This document shows positions 33,060 to 38,722 of a stretch of DNA of 38,722 nucleotides, piece after piece (positions within the stretch are counted from its first letter, which is position 1; each line of letters opens with the position of its first letter). The translations under genes and the position numbers were made by a program. The DNA is from Ichthyophonus hoferi (taxonomy: Eukaryota; Opisthokonta; Ichthyosporea; Ichthyophonida; Ichthyophonidae): positions 23,044 to 61,765 of the forward strand of contig NAOQ01000407.1 of the NCBI GenBank assembly GCA_002751075.1, given 5' to 3'. The notes under the pieces are model-generated. The model made no database searches and was not told the origin of the DNA. It saw nothing but the letters and a program-made list of their open reading frames with translations.

Positions 33060-34690
33060 GTCATAGTATACAGACATTATAAGATAGCCCACATAGAATA
33101 GCCCTGAATGTAACATAGAAAACCATTCTTATTGTAATTATCTCTATGTAGGAATATATATCTTGGTGTGCCTGTCTGTAGCTATAGATGATTTTAAATG
33201 TATCTGTACTTTCATTTGTCTTTTTAATTATCTCTTCTATCTTATCCCACTCCTCCTCTTCATGCAATGTTACCATGCCAACCCAACCCACCTTATTCAT
33301 TATGAATATCTAACTTAGCCTATCAAATGCAAATACATACATCTATAACCGAAATATTTTATGCATATCTCACTACAATTCTAATTCCCAATACTTTCCT
33401 ATCTTGCTCTCTCTTTCTATATATAGAAACATCACATATCCTCTCCTCCCCACTTCTTCAATATGCACGTCCTATCTGCATCTATATATCCTCTAGTCTA
33501 TTTATCTTAATGACAACCTCGTTCTTTCTCTTTCACCCCATCTACCTACCCTTGTTGCTATCAAGACATTTTATCATACTATGTACCATAAATTCTCTTT
33601 CTTAGTTACCCCATCCTTCCTATGACATATCCTTAACACGTATCGTAACCACTTATTATATGCCCTCTAAGATTCTCTACTTCAACCTTCTATGATTCTT
33701 CATTCATTTACAATTTATCTATTGTCCTAAGTACCTATGTACCATTCTACTCAGGTATATATACTATGATACCATTCTCTCATCATACCTCTATAAGTGG
33801 CCTATATACTATATATAACAACAGGTCAAACAATATATAAAAGCATATACCTATAACAGAGCCCTCTACGGGTAGATATAGCCTTTTTATAAAAAGGTAA
33901 TTACAGACAGGCGTGTAAACACACATAGCCTCCTTTCACCTATGATAAAGGTGAATGCATGTACACTACCAATACAATGGAAGTCCTTGTTTTATATATA
34001 CATAAGCATAGATAGCTGTGTGATTATATGCCAAGTCATGTCCTTGCACAGGTGCACACAACATAAGTAAAAGTGTGCATTCCACGAGAGGGATCCAAAC
34101 AGGCTGAACACAAGCAATATAGTCACCCACAAATACAATACCAAATATTCATAGCTTTTTACATACACAAATTGGTATATAACCAAATCAATCGACACCA
34201 AGCATAAGTATGTTATTTGAGTTATTTTCACCCATAGTGATATTATATTCATTCCTTTTATTTGCAAAACCCTTGTGAACCACATTAACCTACTTGTTCA
34301 ATAGATAATGTATCAGTCTGCAGTACAGCTAGTCGTTTTATTGCAGCTACTTCTTCCTCTCTTTGAAATTCCTTTTTCCACATATTGTTATTGTTATTTA
34401 GGTGGACCTTAGTCTTTAACGCTGTGGTATTTCTATGTCGCCCCTCTTGTGTACTTCAATATGTATATATATATATATATGTTCAGTAAAACCTAAATAT
34501 GTTTTTATCTATTCTTCTCCTATTTTATTATTTGCATGTGCTCAATATAGACCTTACTAAAGACTTTTAGAATTTTTGGCTCCGGTTTTTATGCTTTGGC
34601 ACTGTTTGACTGTCTCTTACCTAAATTATAATAATAATATATCTAAATAATAACCAGAAATTACCTAATTACAATACTATAGTAAAATAA
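33060..34690. other. no confident gene
   Basis: Pyrimidine-rich and AT-rich sequence. The plus-strand frame at 33327-33605 is a pyrimidine-rich open frame of intron-like composition. Open stretches on the minus strand around 33230-33300 and 34010-34110 have no matching phases. A (AT)n run lies at about 34461-34480. Confidence 0.45.
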
Positions 34691-34695
34691 AGACA

Positions 34696-34740
34696 AGAGC
34701 ACGTGGTATTCCCGGGCGGTGCACTGCTAACCATACTATG
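34696..34740 (-). pseudogene. 5S rRNA pseudogene, 3'-half fragment
   Basis: On the minus strand this reads as the 3' part of animal 5S rRNA, with ggttagca, gcaccgcccgggaatacc and acgtgct matching GGTTAGTA, GAGACCGCCTGGGAATACC and GGGTGCT. Confidence 0.8.
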
Positions 34741-34804
34741 TTATATTCTCCAATACTCCTATTATCTATTACATTATACATAAAATGCATTAATATATGG
34801 AAGA

Positions 34805-34922
34805 GATTGCAGCACGTGGTATTCCCGTGTAAGATCCTTAACATAGTACTATCCAGCCCATAGCCGTTTAACTTTCCAGATCGGACGAGATGGGATGCTT
34901 TATGTTAGGTATAGCTGTAACC
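34805..34922 (-). pseudogene. 5S rRNA pseudogene, nearly full length
   Basis: On the minus strand the sequence follows 5S rRNA from ggctacggccatacc-like bases through agcatcccatctcgtccgat, ctggaaagttaaacggctat, ggatagtact and cgggaatacc to the 3' end. The 60-100 region is the most degraded, including the internal C-box. It is unlikely to be transcribed as functional 5S. Confidence 0.9.
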
Positions 34923-35329
34923 AACAGAATATAGTATGATAAAAATATAGATATATTGAAACTAAGAAATATTTTGACCTAAAAGACATTATATAATCAT
35001 AGTAATATATATATACATAATGACGTATATAAGCATATCTTGGTATATAATGGTTGTTAGAGCAGGTGTAATCCATGTTAAAACAATTGTAAGCACTGTA
35101 TATACAAGAGTTTGGTGTTTCTTTATTGCTTTTTATTGATTACTATGCCTTTAAAATTATGCATAGAAATACACCAAAGTGTAACTAAAAATATTTGTAA
35201 CTAAAAATAAAGAAATGTATTACATCTAGTGTATATATGAATGGCTTTATTATAGCTTCTGCTTTCATTTTCACATATTCATAGGTGTAAACCAAAATAG
35301 ATATAATACTTGGCTCTAGCTTATTCTAA

Positions 35330-35428
35330 TGGCTGCGGCCATACCTAGCCGAAAGCACCCCATCTAGTCCAATCTAGGAAATACTGCAGTGAGGGACTAC
35401 ATGGGAATATCTCATACTGTAATCTTTT
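35330..35428 (+). pseudogene. 5S rRNA pseudogene with internal deletion
   Basis: The plus strand begins ggctgcggccatacctagcc and gaaagcaccccatctagtcc, as in 5S rRNA, then shortens in the middle and ends with tgggaatatc, atactgtaat and a T-run like a polymerase III terminator. Confidence 0.88.
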
Positions 35429-35483
35429 TCTTTTTGCCATAATTTATTTTTATATTATGCATAGTATAATATGATATATAAAA

Positions 35484-35538
35484 TAGTTAGTGCTATAGTG
35501 GAGAGACCATGCGGAAATACCATATAGTGTATTTTTTA
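35484..35538 (+). pseudogene. 5S rRNA pseudogene, 3'-half fragment
   Basis: gttagtgctatagtggagag, accatgcggaaatacc and a final T-run match the 3' half of 5S rRNA (GTTAGTACTTGGATGGGAGA, CCGCCTGGGAATACC) in plus orientation, 56 bases after the preceding copy. Confidence 0.8.
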
Positions 35539-35539
35539 T

Positions 35540-36210
35540 AAAAAAATCAAAAAAAATCTTCCTTTTAGTATCAGATATTCTTATGATGATTAAATTATAA
35601 TTCCTTTTGATTTTTTCAACCTCCATTGTAGTTACTTTCCTCTTTACTTGGTCTGTATACCATTTCATTGTGCTATTATATAGGTTGATTCACATATTCA
35701 TAGTTGGTATATTTCTATTTTCCTTTGCACAATCAAAAAGAACAACACTGATAATGCTTAGCAGGAGATGAGGTGTCCCAACGGTATTTGGAGGTAGGCA
35801 ATGTTAGAAAATAAAAAGATGCTGCCCAAAACTAAAGAGAATGAGAAGGAAAATCACCAGAAAGTCTAAATATATTAGAGATAGGGTAGAATATCATGGT
35901 TCCACATATATAGTTTTTTTTTATTTGACTGCATCAACCTCTAGAATTTAACTGTGATGAAAAGAATACTTACTTTTCTAATTAAGATACAGCCTTAAGT
36001 AGTAATAATGCATCAGAGGTTATGGATTACTTTTTAATGGCAAATTGGATTAGATGACAACATGAAATAGCTGATATTGGGGCTTAATTGTAGGGAAAAT
36101 ATTGCCTATGAAATATTACATCATAATTACTTCAAATTTAAGATATAAACTCTAAGGCCCAAACTATCACTTAAATTATTCTTCATAAATTGAAATAAAA
36201 AAATATTAAA
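35540..36210. other. intergenic, nothing recognised
   Basis: AT-rich sequence without coding character on either strand. The minus-strand frame crossing 35450-35668 overlaps the 5S fragment and is a chance opening. Confidence 0.5.
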
Positions 36211-36215
36211 GTGTG

Positions 36216-36498
36216 TTACAAGACCGTTAACTCTGAATGAATATGTAATTTGGCTAAAGTCCTGATAGCAAGTAGATCATGAAACGATCAGTCTTATAAT
36301 GGTTAATTGAATACCGTTCCCAACAGGTAAATTTAGTTGTCATTATGTACTTGAGGACTTGAATAATGAGGAAATTAGATGATGTGCCATTCAAATAAGG
36401 ACATAATAGTATTATATTCTTGAGATAAAATCAGACAATTCCAATAGTCCCTAAGTGGTCTTTTGTAAACTGTAATAACCTGTAAGTTAATATTATTC
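36216..36498 (+). repeat. dispersed 280-bp repeat, copy 2
   Basis: Partner of 30022-30300 in the same orientation, about 6.2 kb away. Flanks differ, which suggests separate insertions rather than one duplication. Confidence 0.8.
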
Positions 36499-36699
36499 TA
36501 TCACTTTTCCTTTATTGTCTATTGATACTGATAATTGAATTGGGTATCAATTCATCCAAATTTCCAAAAAAAAATCAAGGATACCAATATAAACTGGAAA
36601 GAAAGACATGTAATATAATTGCTTTGTTCCATATATACTATGAAAATAAGGTACATGTGTGTGGATTAGATGATATGGCAATACTTGCATTGTCAGTTC

Positions 36700-36803
36700 T
36701 TGTGAAATGATAATACCAGGTTGCTTATCTTACTGATGAGCTGGACTTATATTGTGAAATGATCATACTGGATCATTTATCTTACTAATGGGTCAGACTC
36801 AAA
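36700..36803. repeat. 52-bp tandem duplication, two diverged units
   Basis: Units 36700-36751 and 36752-36803 both begin ttgtgaaatgat and share ttatcttact. They differ at scattered positions without indels, so the period is exactly 52. Confidence 0.85.
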
Positions 36804-38340
36804 TCAATGCATGTTCCCACCGATATTTTTAGACAATTCAGTACTGATCTTGCATATTTTTTCCATTTAGTGTTTCCTGATCTGTCATAATCTAAATGTC
36901 TTCTCCAATCCTTGCTTATAGGCATTTTCTAGTATTGGTAGATTTTTTCCATTCAGAGAAAGATCATCAGTTCAATGGGGGAGATACATTTAATAGAATT
37001 AATATTGATGTTAAGTTATAATAGATTTAATTTTATTATTTAGGTTATAGGTAGGTATTGTAATGTTAAAAATCCGAGCCCAGTATTTCAGTATTTCTAC
37101 AATATTTTCCATCATCACAACGATATATATTTAGATGGTTGTTCAGATATCATAACCATTATTATATGCATGCCTTATTTATTGTGTTTAACATGTCTTT
37201 ATAGCGACACACTTATATGGTATATGTTAACATTATAGTGGTTTAAACATGTTGCCACAATCTGCACCATTCACACTATTTAGCAAAGGAAATACCAGAG
37301 ACAACAACGTATCTTAAGAATTTGTTTTCGTACTCAATTTAATGAAAACCGTTTTGATTTGCATAGTTATTGTGGTAGTGGGCATTCAGAGTTTCATCTA
37401 TTAAATACTTTTGCTGTTTAGAAGCTTGCTTCAAGAATAAAAATATCTTGAACATAACTGATATTATTAAAACATATTTTCAGTACGTGGTACAGCTAGA
37501 GTAGATACATTTTATTAGTCATACACTGGGAGATATGAGCATACTCTCTTTACAGCTAGGTTAGGTTTGGTATATAATGTACATAATAGGTAAACCTAGA
37601 AAGCATGTCCGTTTGTATAAATATGCATGTTAATGAGAGAAGTGACAGGGCTAACGATTATAGATACAGGATATCATGACCATATATAGTATATGCATAT
37701 ATATCCAAGTAATAAATAATTAGGAGATTAAGTCGTAAAATATATATACACGTATCCATCTAACATTTTAAAAAAATCCACATCCAAGACATGTCTATGT
37801 TCATTGGACATTGAATAACTCTATTTAAACCAATATCAAACCATCTTGTAGAAATGTTGATGGTTTTATATAAATATCATACTGGCTTTTTTGGAATTCG
37901 ACTTCCAGAGCCAGTCAACCATACCAAGGCTACCCAATAGTTATCTATTTTCTGTGCAAATGAAAATATTCTCACATGTAGAATTAAGACCTATCAGTAA
38001 AAACATAAAACACCAAAGAACAACCAACAGAACCAGCTGTTTGGTGCCTGGCTGTAAAGTAATGCATGGTCAGCTCGAAGCATGCATTCGAAAAAAAGGA
38101 ATATGAACCATTCATAGAATACTTGTCGCTTCCCCCAGGTTAACCAATCACACCTGCCAAAATTTGTCTTTCAAAATATAGTGATAGGCATGAACCCTGT
38201 GAAGAAGACCAATCACATCAATCGAAAGGCCATCCAGTTATAATGAATATCAAAGTGAAAAAAAAGTAATAAAATCGCGAATATATACATACACATGTGA
38301 ATGTGTAAGCATACATCACTATATATGATATCATTCCAAC
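36804..38340. other. no confident gene
   Basis: AT-rich stretch. The plus-strand frame at 37891-38106 (71 codons, with a cysteine cluster CLVPGCKVMHGQLEAC) has an ATG and TGA but no neighbours, splice support or recognised family, so I leave it unassigned. Nothing else stands out. Confidence 0.45.
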
Positions 38341-38481
38341 TTATAACATTTTGACCCATTTGGCCCAAATTGACAAAACAATAGTGATCACAAGCATAGA
38401 GATACATATCCCATAAAAGGGCCATAGATTTTCTACGGATTGAAAGGGTACCAAGACATTCATTCCAAACAGTCCGGCAAT
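38341..38481 (-). CDS. C-terminal exon of a CorA-family magnesium transporter (ALR/Mnr2 type), partial at window edge
   Basis: After an acceptor with a pyrimidine tract (ctctcccccacgcctgcag), 47 codons including the stop read IAGLFGMNVLVPFQSVENLW, then PFYGICISMLVITIVLSIWA and KWVKML. GMN is the signature of CorA/Mrs2/Alr channels at the end of the first transmembrane helix. By recall, the pattern GMNV.VP.Q...NLW.F.GI is characteristic of the ALR/Mnr2 branch rather than mitochondrial Mrs2. The following hydrophobic stretch is the second transmembrane helix, and the short basic tail would be cytoplasmic. The phase is 0 at the acceptor. The upstream exon with the start of TM1 was not found before 38722, so the rest of the gene probably lies beyond the window. 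Confidence 0.85.
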   Translation of the reverse strand: MAGLFGMNVLVPFQSVENLWPFYGICISMLVITIVLSIWAKWVKML

Positions 38482-38722
38482 CTGCAGGCGTGGGGGAGAG
38501 ACATAGAAGGTAGTATGTAGGTTGTGCATGTAAGTACTATATACTGCTCAGTATTAATAATATCTTCATGTCCTGATGAGAGTGGGGCCATAATTATCTT
38601 AAGGCAAATGAATAATACACTATTGGTTAAGAAGCAAGGAGTAGCAGTGCGCTTGAACAGATGCCATAGAAATAGTAGAAAGATAGAATAGTAAGTCAAA
38701 TAACACATGAAGGTGGACCCAG

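Noticed and set aside
33327-33605. Plus-strand 92-codon hydrophobic frame
   Set aside because: Pyrimidine-rich, intron-like DNA often gives hydrophobic open frames. No splice or family support.
37891-38106. Plus-strand 71-codon frame with a cysteine cluster
   Set aside because: Isolated, with no recognised zinc-finger spacing, splice sites or polyadenylation signal nearby.

Overview
This window looks like nuclear DNA of an animal, probably an early-branching one such as a sponge. It is AT-rich by eye, its genes are split by many short GT-AG introns with AATAAA signals, and it holds microsatellites, 5S rRNA pseudogenes and one N gap. The organism call is inference from gene style; nothing in the sequence names a species.

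Left (1-1640): the end of a plus-strand gene whose body lies mostly outside the window; only its probable last exon (972-1084) reads well. Then 1808-14215: one plus-strand gene of at least 19 exons for a six-transmembrane, potassium-type (GYGD filter) channel of the HCN/CNG/CNGK superfamily, with a C-linker, a cyclic-nucleotide-binding fold whose phosphate-binding cassette looks eroded, and a long polar C-tail. From 5098 to the stop at 14020 all 19 exons join in phase to give 684 residues. Three further exons upstream would add 69 residues and a start codon, with less certainty.

Middle (14.2-25.8 kb): gene-poor and AT-rich. A four-exon minus-strand gene (18700 to 15691) gives an unrecognised 186-residue protein; one of its introns holds a 633-base gap with the same 94-bp sequence on both sides, a probable assembly artefact. 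Further right are a small segmental duplication with an inverted core, a GAGCCA-type repeat, and fragments that resemble halves of tRNA genes.

Right-centre (25851-29789): an 11-exon plus-strand gene for a 407-residue pyridoxal-phosphate enzyme of the Cds1 (L-cysteine desulfhydrase, cysteine-synthase fold) family, with an N-terminal extension that could be a mitochondrial presequence. All exon phases agree.

Right (30-38.7 kb): two diverged copies of a 280-bp dispersed repeat, two phase-matched minus-strand exons of a coiled-coil protein (33057-32178), a cluster of four 5S rRNA pseudogene pieces in both orientations (34.7-35.5 kb), a 52-bp tandem duplication, and at the edge the last minus-strand exon of an ALR/Mnr2-type CorA magnesium transporter with its GMN motif (38341-38481).

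The genes do not form an evident functional unit. The most interesting items are the potassium-type channel with an intron inside its filter codon and an eroded ligand pocket, the bacterial-type cysteine desulfhydrase in a eukaryote, and the orphan 186-residue gene.
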